The notes: generated from the letters alone by a model not told the origin. A stretch of 64,000 nucleotides of DNA from Geodermatophilus sp. YIM 151500 (GCF_025716945.1 NZ_JAOVZT010000004.1:157883-221882); one strand, 5' to 3'; positions 47,628-56,769 are shown, counted from the first letter of the stretch. Numbers and translations: made by a program.

Positions 47628-48374
47628 TCAGCTGTTCTCGGTCGCCTGCATCGACTCGCCGCTGCCCTGGTCCTGCGGCTCGGGGACGACGTCACCCTGG
47701 CCGGCGGCACCGGCCGCACCGGCCTCGCGGGCCGGGGCGGCGCCGGCCTCCGGCGCCTCGGTCTCGGCGACGGCCTTCTCGATGCCGGCCTCGGCCTCGG
47801 CCTGCTCCAGCTCGGCCTCGAGGGCCTCGGCGGTCGGCGCGGCCATGAGGTTGACGACGAGGGCGTCGGCGTCGGTGAGCAGCGTGGCGCCGCTCGGCAG
47901 GCGGAGGTCGGCGCCGGTGACGCCCTCGTGGGCGCCGCGGCCGGTGACGTCCACCTCGATCGACTCGGGGATGGCGGTCGCCGCCACCTGGATCGACACG
48001 GTGTTCAGCTCGACGCTGACCAGCGTCTCGGCGGCGGGCTCGCCGGTGACGACCACCGGGACGTCGACGGTGACCTTCTCGCCGCGGCGGACGATCAGCA
48101 GGTCGGCGTGCTCGTGCACGCGGGTCAGCGGGTCGCGCTGCACGTCCTTGGTCAGCGCGAGCTGCTCCTTGCCGTCCAGGACGACGGTCAGCAGCGCGTT
48201 GCTGCCGCCGTTGCGCAGCGCCGCGGCGAACTCGCGGGCAGGCAGGGAGAGGTGCACGACGTCCTGGCCGTGCCCGTACAGGACGGCGGGGACGCGACCC
48301 TCACGGCGGGTGCGGCGGGCACTGCCCTTGCCGAACTCGGTGCGGCGCTCGGCGACGAGGCGGAAGTCGGCCAC
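47628..48374 (-). CDS. rplY: 50S ribosomal protein L25/general stress protein Ctc
   Basis: Predicted 248-aa long-form L25 that binds 5S rRNA. The N-terminal L25 domain (about 3-95) has [20 protein letters not shown] and [12 protein letters not shown]. The C-terminal TL5/Ctc beta domain (about 100-185) contains [16 protein letters not shown] and [18 protein letters not shown]. The last 60 residues are acidic and Ala/Gly/Glu-rich, a usual actinobacterial extension. The GTG start at 48374 has GAGGAG 11 bp upstream. pth follows closely downstream. Upstream lies the 113-bp tandem repeat. Confidence 0.92.
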   Translation of the reverse strand: MADFRLVAERRTEFGKGSARRTRREGRVPAVLYGHGQDVVHLSLPAREFAAALRNGGSNALLTVVLDGKEQLALTKDVQRDPLTRVHEHADLLIVRRGEKVTVDVPVVVTGEPAAETLVSVELNTVSIQVAATAIPESIEVDVTGRGAHEGVTGADLRLPSGATLLTDADALVVNLMAAPTAEALEAELEQAEAEAGIEKAVAETEAPEAGAAPAREAGAAGAAGQGDVVPEPQDQGSGESMQATENS

Positions 48375-48535
48375 GGTTCTGTGCTCCTCGGGAGTGGCGA
48401 TCGGGGCTGCGGGCCGGCGCACGAGCGCGGCACACCCCGACGGGCCGGAGGCCACCGGGAGCGTGCACGTCGATCACGGAGCACGGTCGGACCGTCTCCC
48501 TCGCCGGGCAACGACCACGAGGCTACCCCAGCGCG

Positions 48536-48850
48536 CGTCGTCCCGGCGCGGGGGCCGGAGGCTCCCCGACGGGACGGCGAGGCAGGGCTCGGCGCAACGG
48601 GGGGCACGGCACCTGGCCGCGGTTCGCCACGCAGGACGCGTGCGGGATCGTCGTCCCGGCGCGGGGGCCGGAGGCTCCCCGACGGGACGGCGAGGCAGGG
48701 CTCAGCGCGAACCGGGGCACGGCACCTGGCCGCGGTTCGCCACGCAGGACGCGTGCGAGGTCGTCGTCCCGGCGCGGGGGCCGAAGGCTCCCCGACGGGA
48801 CGGCGAGGCAGGGCTCGGCGCAACGGGGGGCACGGCACCTGGCCGCGGTT
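48536..48850. repeat. 113-bp tandem repeat between prs and rplY, 2.8 copies
   Basis: The block beginning cgtcgtcccggcgcg recurs at 48536, 48649 and 48762, exactly 113 bp apart. The third copy is cut off at about 48850. Copies 1 and 2 differ mainly at one patch (cggcgcaacgggggg against cagcgcgaaccgggg); copy 3 agrees with copy 1 there. The array fills most of the 496-bp gap between prs (ends 48871) and rplY (starts 48374), both on the minus strand. No consistent protein frame or tRNA is seen. The gap otherwise holds only the rplY leader (48375-48535). Confidence 0.9.
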
Positions 48851-48870
48851 GGAGCCCGGAGGGCGACAGA

Positions 48871-49851
48871 TCAACTCGCCCCGGCGAACAGGCTGGTGAC
48901 CGAGCCGTCCTCGAAGACCTCCTTGATCGCCCGCGCCAGCAGCGGGGCGATGGAGAGCACGGTCAGCTTGTCGAACTGCCGCTCCGGCTCGATGGGCAGC
49001 GTGTTGGTGACGATGACCTCGCTGATCCGGCTGTTCTTGAGCCGGTCGACGGCGGCACCGGAGAGCACGCCGTGCGTCGCGGTGACGATGACGTCGGCGG
49101 CGCCGGCCTCGAACAGCGTCTCGGCGGCCTTCACGATCGTGCTGCCGGTGTCGATCATGTCGTCGACGAGGATGCAGACGCGGCCCTGCACCTCCCCGAC
49201 GACGCGGTTGGCGACGACCTCGTTGGGCCGCGACGGGTCGCGGGTCTTGTGGATGAACGCCAGCGGGCGGCCGCCGAGGCGGTCGGTCCAGCGCTCCGCG
49301 ACGCGCACGCGACCGGAGTCGGGCGAGACGACGGTGATGTCGCGGTCACCCCAGCGCTGCTCGACCTGCGAGGCGAGCAGGTCGAGGGCGAACAGGTGGT
49401 CGACCGGGCCGTCGAAGAACCCCTGGATCTGCGCGGTGTGCAGGTCGACGGTCATCAGCCGGTCGGCGCCCGCGGTCTTGAACAGGTCGGCCACCAGGCG
49501 GGCGGAGATCGGCTCCCGGCCGCGGTGCTTCTTGTCCTGCCGGGCGTAGGGGAAGAACGGGGCGACGACGGTGATCCGCTTGGCCGACGCGCGCTTCAGC
49601 GCATCGACCATGATCAGCTGCTCCATCAGCCACGTGTTGAGCGGCGCGGTGTGGCTCTGCACGACGAAGGCGTCGCAGCCGCGCACCGACTCCTCGAAGC
49701 GCACGAACAGCTCGCCGTTGGCGAACTCGTAGGCGGCCGTGGGCGTCGGCGTGACCCCCAGGTGCCCGCCGATCTCGTCGGCCAGCTCGGGGAAGGCCCG
49801 GCCGGAGAAGAGCATCAGGCTCTTGCTGGGCGTCTGACGGATCGCGCTCAT
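48871..49851 (-). CDS. prs: Ribose-phosphate pyrophosphokinase
   Basis: Predicted 326-aa PRPP synthase that makes 5-phosphoribosyl-1-pyrophosphate from ribose 5-phosphate and ATP for nucleotide, His and Trp synthesis. The ATP-binding flexible loop is FFPYARQDKKHRGREPISAR, the metal-binding VDLHTAQIQGFFDGPVDHL is intact, and the PRPP loop is ILVDDMIDTGST. ATG at 49851. It lies 14 bp after glmU, as in many actinobacteria, where glmU and prs are co-transcribed and link cell-wall sugar and nucleotide supply. Confidence 0.96.
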   Translation of the reverse strand: MSAIRQTPSKSLMLFSGRAFPELADEIGGHLGVTPTPTAAYEFANGELFVRFEESVRGCDAFVVQSHTAPLNTWLMEQLIMVDALKRASAKRITVVAPFFPYARQDKKHRGREPISARLVADLFKTAGADRLMTVDLHTAQIQGFFDGPVDHLFALDLLASQVEQRWGDRDITVVSPDSGRVRVAERWTDRLGGRPLAFIHKTRDPSRPNEVVANRVVGEVQGRVCILVDDMIDTGSTIVKAAETLFEAGAADVIVTATHGVLSGAAVDRLKNSRISEVIVTNTLPIEPERQFDKLTVLSIAPLLARAIKEVFEDGSVTSLFAGAS

Positions 49852-49865
49852 CGGCTCCGCTACCC

Positions 49866-51380
49866 CTACTGGTCGTCGTCGGCGCCGGACGGGTCGGACG
49901 GCGACCGGGACGCGCCCGCACGCTCCTCGGCGGCTGCCGCTGCCTCGGCGGCCGCCGTCCCGGGCCTTCTCCGGCGCACCCAGCCTGCCACATTGCGCTG
50001 CCGGGCCCGTGCGACCGCCATGGCGCCCGGCTCCACGTCGGTCGTGATGACCGATCCCGCGGCCGTGTAGGCGCCGTCCCCGACGGTCACCGGCGCGACG
50101 AACATGTTGTCTGCGCCGGTGCGGGCGTGGTCGCCGATCGTCGTGTGGTGCTTGGCCACCCCGTCGTAGTTGACGAAGACGGTGGCCGCCCCGATGTTCG
50201 TGCCGCGCCCGATCGTGGCGTCGCCGACGTAGGAGAGGTGGGGCACCTTGGAGCCCTCGCCGACGTCGGCGTTCTTGGTCTCGACGAAGGTGCCCACCTT
50301 CGCGCCGGGGCCCAGCCGCGTGCCGGGCCGCAGGTAGGCGAACGGTCCGACGGAGACCCGGGGGCCGACGACGGCTCCGACGCAGTGCGCCCGGACGACG
50401 GTGGCCTCCTCCCCCACCTCGGTGTCCTGCAGCGTGCTGTCGGGGCCGACGGCCGCACCGGCGGCCACGGAGGTCGTGCCGTGCAGCTGCACGCCGGGGT
50501 GCAGGACGGCGTCCGGAGCGACGGCGGCGGTGACGTCGACCCACGTGGTGGCCGGGTCGACGACGGTGACCCCGGACCGCATGAGGTCGTCGAGGACGCG
50601 GTCGTTGAGCTGGCGGCGCCGGAGAGCCAGCTCGCGGTGGTCGTTGCAGCCGAGGACGTCGTCCGGATCCTCCGCGCGCACACCGCCGACCGGCGCCCCC
50701 TCGTCGACGAGCAGCCCGAGGACGTCGGTGAGGTACTGCTCCCCCTGGTCGTTGTCCTGACCGACGCGGGCCAGCGCCCGGCGCAGCGCGGTCGCGTCGC
50801 CGACGTACACCCCGGCGTTGATCTCGCGGATCGTCCGCTGCTCCGGGGTGGCGTCGCGCTCCTCGACGATCGCGGTCACCGCCCCGCCGGTGTCGCGGAC
50901 GATCCGCCCGAGGCCGGTGGGCTCGTCGACCTCGGCGGTCAGCACGGTCAACGCGTTGCCCGCCCGCGCGTGCTCCTCGACGAGAGCGGCGACGGTGCCG
51001 GTGCGCAGCAGCGGGGCGTCGCCGTTGACCAGCAGCACCGGGCCCTCGACGTCGGGCACCGCGGCGAGCGCGACGGCGGCGGCGTGCCCGGATCCCCGCT
51101 GCTCCTCCTGGACGACGGGCAGCGCCTTGGGCGCGATCTCCGCGAGGTGGGCCTCGACGGCGTCCCGGCCCGCCCCCACGACCACGACCGTGGCGCCCGC
51201 ACCGAGCGGCTCGGTGGCGGCCAGCACGTGGCCGAGCATCGAGCGCCCGCCCAGCGGGTGGAGGACCTTGGGCGTCGAGGAGCGCATCCGGGTGCCCTGG
51301 CCGGCGGCCAGGACGACGACGGCGGCGACCCCGGCGGCGGGAGCCGGGCCGCCCGGCGGCGGCGTGTGCGAACGGGTCAC
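49866..51380 (-). CDS. glmU: Bifunctional UDP-N-acetylglucosamine pyrophosphorylase/glucosamine-1-phosphate acetyltransferase
   Basis: Predicted 504-aa enzyme that makes UDP-GlcNAc for peptidoglycan. The N-terminal uridyltransferase domain has VVVLAAGQGTRMRSSTPKVL (about 21-40), QEEQRGSGHAAAVAL and LVNGDAPLL. The C-terminal left-handed beta-helix acetyltransferase domain runs from about 255 to 460, with ETKNADVGEGSKVPHLSYVG and NIGAATVFVNYDGVAKHHT. A disordered Ala/Glu-rich tail of about 40 residues follows, as in mycobacterial GlmU. The GTG start has GGAG 5 bp upstream. The tRNA-Gln gene lies just upstream on the same strand. Confidence 0.96.
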   Translation of the reverse strand: MTRSHTPPPGGPAPAAGVAAVVVLAAGQGTRMRSSTPKVLHPLGGRSMLGHVLAATEPLGAGATVVVVGAGRDAVEAHLAEIAPKALPVVQEEQRGSGHAAAVALAAVPDVEGPVLLVNGDAPLLRTGTVAALVEEHARAGNALTVLTAEVDEPTGLGRIVRDTGGAVTAIVEERDATPEQRTIREINAGVYVGDATALRRALARVGQDNDQGEQYLTDVLGLLVDEGAPVGGVRAEDPDDVLGCNDHRELALRRRQLNDRVLDDLMRSGVTVVDPATTWVDVTAAVAPDAVLHPGVQLHGTTSVAAGAAVGPDSTLQDTEVGEEATVVRAHCVGAVVGPRVSVGPFAYLRPGTRLGPGAKVGTFVETKNADVGEGSKVPHLSYVGDATIGRGTNIGAATVFVNYDGVAKHHTTIGDHARTGADNMFVAPVTVGDGAYTAAGSVITTDVEPGAMAVARARQRNVAGWVRRRRPGTAAAEAAAAAEERAGASRSPSDPSGADDDQ

Positions 51381-51431
51381 GGATCTCCTCGGCGGACGGC
51401 GCGGCGCACGACGGCGTGCCGCACGGACGTC

Positions 51432-51507
51432 TGGCTGGGGGACTCGGACTCGAACCGAGACTTCCCGGCTCCAAAGGCCGGCGGGCTGCCGATTACCCCA
51501 TCCCCCA
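51432..51507 (-). tRNA. tRNA-Gln (anticodon UUG)
   Basis: A 76-nt cloverleaf. The acceptor is TGGGGGA/TCCCCCA, the D-arm GGGT-AATCGGCA-GCCC, and the anticodon stem CCGGC/GCCGG around CTTTGGA, giving anticodon UUG (Gln). The variable loop is GAAGT, the T-arm CTCGG-TTCGAGT-CCGAG, the discriminator is G73, and CCA is encoded. It lies upstream of glmU on the same strand, the same neighbour as remembered from mycobacteria. Confidence 0.95.
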
Positions 51508-51703
51508 TCCCACGCGGCCGCCAGCGGGCCGCGCGAGCGCCGGTGACGGGGCCGGCGCCGGTTCCGAGCCTATTGCGGGCGGCCGCCCGGCACCCACCGG
51601 CCCGTCCGCGCCCCGGGCCCTGCGGGCCGGCAACCGCCGGCCCACGGCCCGCCGGCCGCGGCCCGGCGGCGGCGTGCGCCGGGAGCCCCCGCTGCAGCCA
51701 TCC

Positions 51704-51732
51704 CTACGGAGGCGTAACTTACGGCCACGTAG
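51704..51732. promoter_or_regulatory. 29-bp double palindrome upstream of the desaturase gene
   Basis: CTACG-N4-CGTAA-C-TTACG-N4-CGTAG is symmetric about the central C at 51718. Both the outer (51704-51708 with 51728-51732) and inner (51713-51717 with 51719-51723) arms are perfect. It ends 59 bp before the desaturase ATG, in the expected promoter zone, and stands out from the surrounding sequence by its A/T content. A TetR-family gene lies downstream at 52887. The arrangement suggests an operator bound by two dimers. Confidence 0.65.
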
Positions 51733-51791
51733 CTCCGGGGTGAGACGTCCGCCACCCCACGACGCCCCGCCCCGGCCACCCAGGAGACCCC

Positions 51792-52781
51792 GTGTCAGCT
51801 CCCGCACTCACCCGGCCCACCGCGCCGCCGCGCCCCGACCCCGACGCAGGTCTGCCGGCGAACGCCCTCGGCGCGGAGAAGGGCACCGGCGAGCAGCTGG
51901 CGCTGTACGCCTTCGTCCTCGTGCCCTTCCTCGCCCTGGCGGCGGCCGTGCCCGCCGTGTGGGGCTGGGGTCTGTCGTGGACCGACGTGACGCTGTTCGC
52001 CGTCTTCTACGTGCTCACCGGGCTGGGCATCACGGTCGGCTTCCACCGCCACTTCACCCACGGGTCGTTCAAGGCCCACCGCGGGCTGCGCATCGCCCTG
52101 GCCGTCGCCGGGTGCATGGCGGTGCAGGGCCCGGTGGTGCAGTGGGTCGCCGACCACCGCCGCCACCACGCCTTCTCCGACCGCGCCGGCGATCCGCACT
52201 CGCCCTGGCGGTACGGCGACGACCTCCGGGCGCTGGCCAAGGGCATGTTCCACGCGCACGTCGGCTGGCTGTTCGACCGCCGGCAGACCAACCCGGCCCG
52301 CTACGCCCCGGACCTGCTCAAGGACGGCGCCGTCCGGCGGACCAGCGACCTGTTCGTCGTCTGGGCGGGCGTGGGCATCCTGCTCCCGGCGCTGATCGGG
52401 GGGCTGGTCACGATGAGCTGGGCCGGCGCCGCGACGGCCTTCTTCTGGGCCGGCCTGGTGCGCGTGGCGCTGCTGCACCACGTGACCTGGTCGATCAACT
52501 CCATCTGCCACACGGTCGGCAACCGGCCGTTCACCGCCCGGGACCGCTCGACCAACTTCTGGCCGCTGGCGCTGCTCAGCTTCGGCGAGTCGTGGCACAA
52601 CCTGCACCACGCCGACCCGACCTGCGCCCGGCACGGCGTGCTGCGCGGCCAGGTGGACATCAGTGCCCGCGTCATCTGGCTGTTCGAGAAGCTCGGCTGG
52701 GCCCGCGACGTCAAGTGGCCCGATCCGGTCCGGCTGGCCGCCAAGCGGCGGGCGCCGGGGTCGGCACCAGCCGCCGCCTGA
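51792..52781 (+). CDS. Acyl-CoA/fatty acid desaturase (delta-9 type)
   Basis: Predicted 329-aa membrane-bound diiron desaturase that introduces a double bond into saturated fatty acyl chains. The three His boxes are intact: HRHFTH (about 75-80), HRRHH (about 112-116) and HNLHH (about 268-272). Two pairs of hydrophobic helices frame them. ATG or GTG choice is settled by a GTG at 51792 after AGGAGA. No fused electron carrier is present. The TetR gene follows 105 bp later on the same strand, and a striking palindrome precedes the gene, so repression by a fatty-acyl-CoA-responsive TetR is plausible. Confidence 0.92.
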   Translation: MSAPALTRPTAPPRPDPDAGLPANALGAEKGTGEQLALYAFVLVPFLALAAAVPAVWGWGLSWTDVTLFAVFYVLTGLGITVGFHRHFTHGSFKAHRGLRIALAVAGCMAVQGPVVQWVADHRRHHAFSDRAGDPHSPWRYGDDLRALAKGMFHAHVGWLFDRRQTNPARYAPDLLKDGAVRRTSDLFVVWAGVGILLPALIGGLVTMSWAGAATAFFWAGLVRVALLHHVTWSINSICHTVGNRPFTARDRSTNFWPLALLSFGESWHNLHHADPTCARHGVLRGQVDISARVIWLFEKLGWARDVKWPDPVRLAAKRRAPGSAPAAA

Positions 52782-52886
52782 TCCCGGCGGGTCCTCGCGC
52801 TCGATCGCCCCGCCCGGGTCACCGGCACGACGCCGGTGGCCCGGGCGGCGGCGTCCCCGGCACGATGAGCCCATGGGAGCGCCGTC

Positions 52887-53528
52887 ATGAGCAGCAGCCC
52901 GGCCCGGCCACGGGTACGGATGACCGGCGCCCAGCGCCGCCAGCAGTTGCTGGACGTCGCCCGCGAGCTGTTCGGCCAGCGCGGTTACGAGGCCACCTCG
53001 ATCGAGGAGGTCGCCGCTCGCGCCGACGTGAGCAAGCCGGTCGTCTACGAGCACTTCGGCGGCAAGGAGGGGCTGTACGCGGTCGTCGTCGACCGGGAGA
53101 TGCAGCGGTTGCTGGTGCGTTTCGAGTCGGCCCTCTCCTCGGGTGGGCACCCGCGCGAGCTGCTGGAGCGGGCGGCGCTCGTGCTCCTCGACTACATCGA
53201 GGAGGACACCGACGGGTTCCGGGTGCTCACCCGCGACTCCCCGGTCACCAGCACGACCGGGACCTTCTCCTCGCTGATCGGCGAGGTGGCCCGCAAGGTC
53301 GAGCACATCCTCGGCCGCCAGTTCGAGAAGCGCAGTTACGATCCCCGGCTCGCCGAGCTCTACAGCCAGGCGCTGGTCGGCATGGTGGCGCTGGTCGGCC
53401 AGTGGTGGCTCGACACCCGCTCGCCCGGCAAGCGGGAGGTGGCCGCCCACTTGGTCAACCTGGCCTACAACGGGCTGTCGCACCTCGATCCCCACCCCGA
53501 CCTGGTCGACGGGCCCGCCACGCCGTAG
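52887..53528 (+). CDS. TetR-family transcriptional regulator (Rv1019-like position)
   Basis: Predicted 213-aa regulator. The N-terminal helix-turn-helix domain (about 12-58) is textbook: RRQQLLDVARELFGQRGYEA, TSIEEVAARADVSKPVVYEH, FGGKEGLYAVVV. The C-terminal ligand domain (about 70-200) is helical. ATG at 52887. By position, between ispE and the glmU block, it matches mycobacterial Rv1019. Here a desaturase gene lies directly upstream on the same strand, which makes a fatty-acid effector attractive, but this is an inference. Candidate target: the 29-bp palindrome at 51704-51732. Confidence 0.88.
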   Translation: MSSSPARPRVRMTGAQRRQQLLDVARELFGQRGYEATSIEEVAARADVSKPVVYEHFGGKEGLYAVVVDREMQRLLVRFESALSSGGHPRELLERAALVLLDYIEEDTDGFRVLTRDSPVTSTTGTFSSLIGEVARKVEHILGRQFEKRSYDPRLAELYSQALVGMVALVGQWWLDTRSPGKREVAAHLVNLAYNGLSHLDPHPDLVDGPATP

Positions 53529-53559
53529 CGCCGGAGCCGGCGCCCCGCCGGTCCGGGCG

Positions 53560-54516
53560 TCAGGCCACGACGCGGGCGCCGGGCACCGGGCCGTGGACGG
53601 CGCGCACCGTCCGGAACACGCCCTCGCCGGCGAGCGCGGCGGCCAGCCGGACCGCGTCGTCGGCGTCCTCGGCCAGCGCGGCGACCGTCGGCCCCGAACC
53701 GCTGACCAGCGCCGCGACCGCCCCGGCCTCGCGCGCGGCGCGCAGCGCCCGCCGCAGGTCCGGCCGCAGGCTGGTCGCCGGCGCCTGGAGGTCGTTGGCG
53801 AGCGCCGCGCCGAGGGCGGACGACGGTCCGCCGCGGAGCGCCGCGAGCACCGACTCCTCACCTCCGGCCGGTCGGCCGGCCCCGCGGCCCCCCGCCCGCA
53901 GCCGGTCGAGCTCGGCGTAGACGGCCGGCGTCGAGAGCCCCTCGCCGGCGATCCCGAGCGCCCAGTGCCACGGCCCGCGGGCCAGGACGGGCGAGAGCCG
54001 CTCACCGCGACCGGTGCCCAGGGCGACCCCGCCGACCAGGGCGAACGGGACGTCGCTGCCCAGCCGGGCGGCCAGGCCGGCCAGGTCGTCCCGGCTAGCG
54101 CGGGTGCCCCACAGCCGGTCCAGCGCCACGAGCGTAGCCGCGGCGTCGGCGCTGCCACCGGCGAGGCCCGCGGCGGCCGGAACGGCCTTGTCGATGGCGA
54201 TGTGCGCGTCGGCGGGGACGCCGGCGTGCGTGGCGAGCAGCTCGGCCGCGCGCCACGCGAGGTTGCGGGCGTCGGTGGGCACCCGGTCCGGTCCGGTCGC
54301 GGCGTGGGCGCCCTCCCCGCTGACCGACAGCGCGAGACCGTCGCCCGGCCGGACGGTGACGGTGTCGACCAGGGACACCGCCAGGTAGACGGTGCGGAGC
54401 TCGTGGAAGCCGTCGTCCCGGAGCGGACCGACCGACAGGTGCACGTTCACCTTGGCCGGGGCGCGCGCGGTCACCGCCTCGTCGGCCGACAGCGCCGCGT
54501 CGACGGGCCCGGTCAC
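53560..54516 (-). CDS. ispE: 4-diphosphocytidyl-2-C-methyl-D-erythritol kinase
   Basis: Predicted 318-aa GHMP kinase of the MEP isoprenoid pathway, phosphorylating CDP-ME. The N-terminal substrate region is [20 protein letters not shown]. The ATP loop is [20 protein letters not shown] (about 110-129), and the third GHMP motif is [15 protein letters not shown] (about 265-280). ATG or GTG start at 54516. It is 55 bp downstream of rsmA on the same strand, the conserved rpfB-rsmA-ispE order. All catalytic elements are intact. Confidence 0.94.
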   Translation of the reverse strand: MTGPVDAALSADEAVTARAPAKVNVHLSVGPLRDDGFHELRTVYLAVSLVDTVTVRPGDGLALSVSGEGAHAATGPDRVPTDARNLAWRAAELLATHAGVPADAHIAIDKAVPAAAGLAGGSADAAATLVALDRLWGTRASRDDLAGLAARLGSDVPFALVGGVALGTGRGERLSPVLARGPWHWALGIAGEGLSTPAVYAELDRLRAGGRGAGRPAGGEESVLAALRGGPSSALGAALANDLQAPATSLRPDLRRALRAAREAGAVAALVSGSGPTVAALAEDADDAVRLAAALAGEGVFRTVRAVHGPVPGARVVA

Positions 54517-54571
54517 CGGGCGCCGCCGTGCGGGCGCGGCCGGTCGCTGCCCGGACGCCGGCGGCCGCGCG

Positions 54572-55435
54572 TCACGCCTGCACCGGCGGCGTCGCCGCGA
54601 GGCGGGCGAAGTCGGCGACCGACAGCTGCTCGCCGCGGACGGCGGGGTCGATGCCCGCGGCGCGCAGCCGGGCCTCCGCGGCCGCCGGGCTGCCCGCCCA
54701 GCGGGCGAGGGCGGCGCGCAGGCTCTTGCGTCGGGTCGCGAAGGCGGCGTCCACGACGGCGAAGGTAGCCGCGCGGTCCCCTTGGGGCGGCGGCCGCCGG
54801 ACCAGGGCCACCAGCCCGGAGTCGACGTTCGGCTCCGGCCAGAAGACCCGCCGTCCCACCGCTCCGGCGCGGCGGACCTCGCCGTACCAGGCGGCCTTGA
54901 CCGACGGCACCCCGTAGGCCGGCGTGCCCGGCGCCGCCGCCAGCCGCTCGGCGACCTCCGCCTGCACGAGCACCAGCGCGCGCCGCAGCGTCGGCAGCAG
55001 CTCCAGCAGGTGCAGCAGGACCGGCACGGCCACGTTGTAGGGCAGGTTGGCCACGAGCGCCGTCGGCGGCGGGCCGGGGATCCCGGTGACCCGCAGGGCG
55101 TCGGCCGCGACGACGTCCAACCGGTCGGCGACGGCCGGGAGGCGGTCGGCCACCGTCACCGGCAGCCGCGCGGCCAGGCGGGGGTCGATCTCGACGGCGA
55201 CGACCCGGGACACCGCGGGCAGCAGGCCCAGCGTCAGCGACCCCAGACCGGGGCCGACCTCGACCACCACGTCGTCCGGTCGCACCTCGGCCGTGCGGAC
55301 GATGCGGCGGATGGTGTTCGCGTCGTGCAGGAAGTTCTGCCCCAGCATCTTGGTGGGGCGCAGGTCGAGCTGCTCGGCCAGCTCGCGGATGGCCGCGGGG
55401 CCGAGCAGCCCGTCCGGGACCGCGGGAGGCGTCAG
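54572..55435 (-). CDS. rsmA: 16S rRNA dimethyladenosine methyltransferase RsmA/KsgA, non-canonical start
   Basis: Predicted SAM-dependent enzyme that dimethylates two adenines near the 3' end of 16S rRNA. Motifs: [20 protein letters not shown], the SAM loop [32 protein letters not shown], and the catalytic [19 protein letters not shown]. The first ATG in frame is at 55348, but conserved family sequence continues upstream ([20 protein letters not shown]) with no ATG, GTG or TTG before the in-frame TGA. CTG at 55435, which gives TPPAVPDG, is the best start, for about 287 aa. That CTG lies in a copy of the repeat that also forms the rpfB stop. Confidence 0.9.
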   Translation of the reverse strand: MTPPAVPDGLLGPAAIRELAEQLDLRPTKMLGQNFLHDANTIRRIVRTAEVRPDDVVVEVGPGLGSLTLGLLPAVSRVVAVEIDPRLAARLPVTVADRLPAVADRLDVVAADALRVTGIPGPPPTALVANLPYNVAVPVLLHLLELLPTLRRALVLVQAEVAERLAAAPGTPAYGVPSVKAAWYGEVRRAGAVGRRVFWPEPNVDSGLVALVRRPPPQGDRAATFAVVDAAFATRRKSLRAALARWAGSPAAAEARLRAAGIDPAVRGEQLSVADFARLAATPPVQA

Positions 55436-55464
55436 CGGAGGCGGTTCGTCAGCGCGGGTCGGGC

Positions 55465-55509
55465 GTCAGCGGAGGCCGTCGTCAGCGGAGGCCGTCGTCA
55501 GCGGAGGCC
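55465..55509. repeat. 16-bp tandem repeat at the rpfB-rsmA junction
   Basis: The unit gtcagcggaggccgtc occurs at 55465-55480 and 55481-55496, with a third copy starting at 55497 that includes the rpfB stop codon. A further partial copy (gcgtcagcggaggc) lies at 55429-55442 and contains the proposed CTG start of rsmA. On the coding strand each unit carries CGCTGACG, where CTG and TGA overlap. Confidence 0.88.
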
Positions 55510-56604
55510 GAGCTTGCGGGTGCAGCTGGGCCAGGCACCCCAGCCCTGCGAGGCCTTGACCCGCTCGGCGATCGCGATCTGCTGCTCGCGGCTGTTCTGG
55601 TGCGGCATCCCGGTCCCGCCGTGGGCCTTCCAGGTGCCCAGGGAGAACTGCAGGCCGCCGTAGTAGCCGTTGCCCGAGTTGATCGCCCAGTTGCCGCCGG
55701 ACTCGCACTGGGCGAGGCGGTCCCAGACGCCGCCCCCGGCCGCCGAGACCGACGGCGTGGTGGGCGCCGGACGGTCCTTGGTGCCGACCGCGACCACCTC
55801 GTCGACCGGCTGGCGGGTGACCGAGGTCGCGAGCTGCTCGCGGCCGGTCTCCACACCGTCGGTGACCGTCACGCGGAAGGTGGTCACCTGCTCGCCGTCC
55901 ACGCCCTGCTGGGTCACGGTCTTCTCGCCCTTGAACGCCTCGGCGTCGGGCGTCTCGACCCGCCCGTGCGGGATCGCCGCGGCCTGGGGCACCTCGGTCA
56001 CCTGCACGCGGAAGACCTGCAGGCGCATCCGGTCCAGCAGCGCCTGGTGCGGGTACAGGCTGGTCCGGTCGGTGGCGCTGAGCGCGATGCCCTGCTCGGC
56101 GAGCAGGTCGCTCGCGGTGGCGGCGGTCGTGGTGACCACCCGCTCCTGGCCGTCGGCGACGAGGACGACGTCCTTCGGCGTGGTGATCGACAGTTCCATG
56201 CCGTCGAGCGGGAGCCGCTCGCTGCGGCTGGCCGAGAGCACGAGCTCCTCGCCCGACCGGTAGCCGAGCTGGGCGAGCGCCTCGTCGACGGAGAGCGCGG
56301 TGACGTAGACCTCGCGGGACACGCCGTCGACGGTCAGCTGCAGCGGCCGGGCGCGGTTGAGGACGACGGTGTCGCCGTCGGCGACCGCCTGCTCGACGTC
56401 GGGGAGGACCACGTCGTGCTCGCCGGGCGTGACGCCCTCCTCCTCGAGCACCTCGCCGACGGTGCCGGCATACGTGCTCACCGCGCGGCTCTGCCCGTCG
56501 ACGGTGAGGGTCACCGACTTCTGGGCCGCGAGGTACGCGAGGAGACCGCCGACGAGTCCGAGGATCACGACGGCGAACAGGCTGAGCTGGATCGAGCGGC
56601 GCAC
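55498..56604 (-). CDS. rpfB: Resuscitation-promoting factor RpfB
   Basis: Predicted 368-aa secreted or membrane-anchored muralytic enzyme that promotes growth from dormancy. An N-terminal signal anchor ([19 protein letters not shown]) is followed by three DUF348 repeats (from [55 protein letters not shown]). A G5 domain comes next (about 210-285, [18 protein letters not shown]), then the C-terminal Rpf lysozyme-like domain with catalytic Glu in [13 protein letters not shown]. The GTG at 56604 is preferred because it gives the RpfB length (M. tuberculosis 362 aa). A GTG at 56766 is in frame but lies at the predicted transcription start. Confidence 0.93.
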   Translation of the reverse strand: MRRSIQLSLFAVVILGLVGGLLAYLAAQKSVTLTVDGQSRAVSTYAGTVGEVLEEEGVTPGEHDVVLPDVEQAVADGDTVVLNRARPLQLTVDGVSREVYVTALSVDEALAQLGYRSGEELVLSASRSERLPLDGMELSITTPKDVVLVADGQERVVTTTAATASDLLAEQGIALSATDRTSLYPHQALLDRMRLQVFRVQVTEVPQAAAIPHGRVETPDAEAFKGEKTVTQQGVDGEQVTTFRVTVTDGVETGREQLATSVTRQPVDEVVAVGTKDRPAPTTPSVSAAGGGVWDRLAQCESGGNWAINSGNGYYGGLQFSLGTWKAHGGTGMPHQNSREQQIAIAERVKASQGWGAWPSCTRKLGLR

Positions 56605-56769
56605 GGCACTTCCACGGGGGGTCACGGAGCCCGGGCAGGGGCACGGGCGCACCGCCGGTGAGGACGGTCCGCCCGCCGCGAGGCCTGCCCGGTCAGCGGC
56701 CGTCCTGGAGCCGGGCTCCGGTCGGTCACGCCGCCCGGATCGGTCCCCATCCCGGCTGTCGGTCACGAC

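Noticed and set aside
48536-48850. CRISPR-like array
   Set aside because: Repeats are 113 bp and contiguous, without spacers, and no cas genes are in the window.
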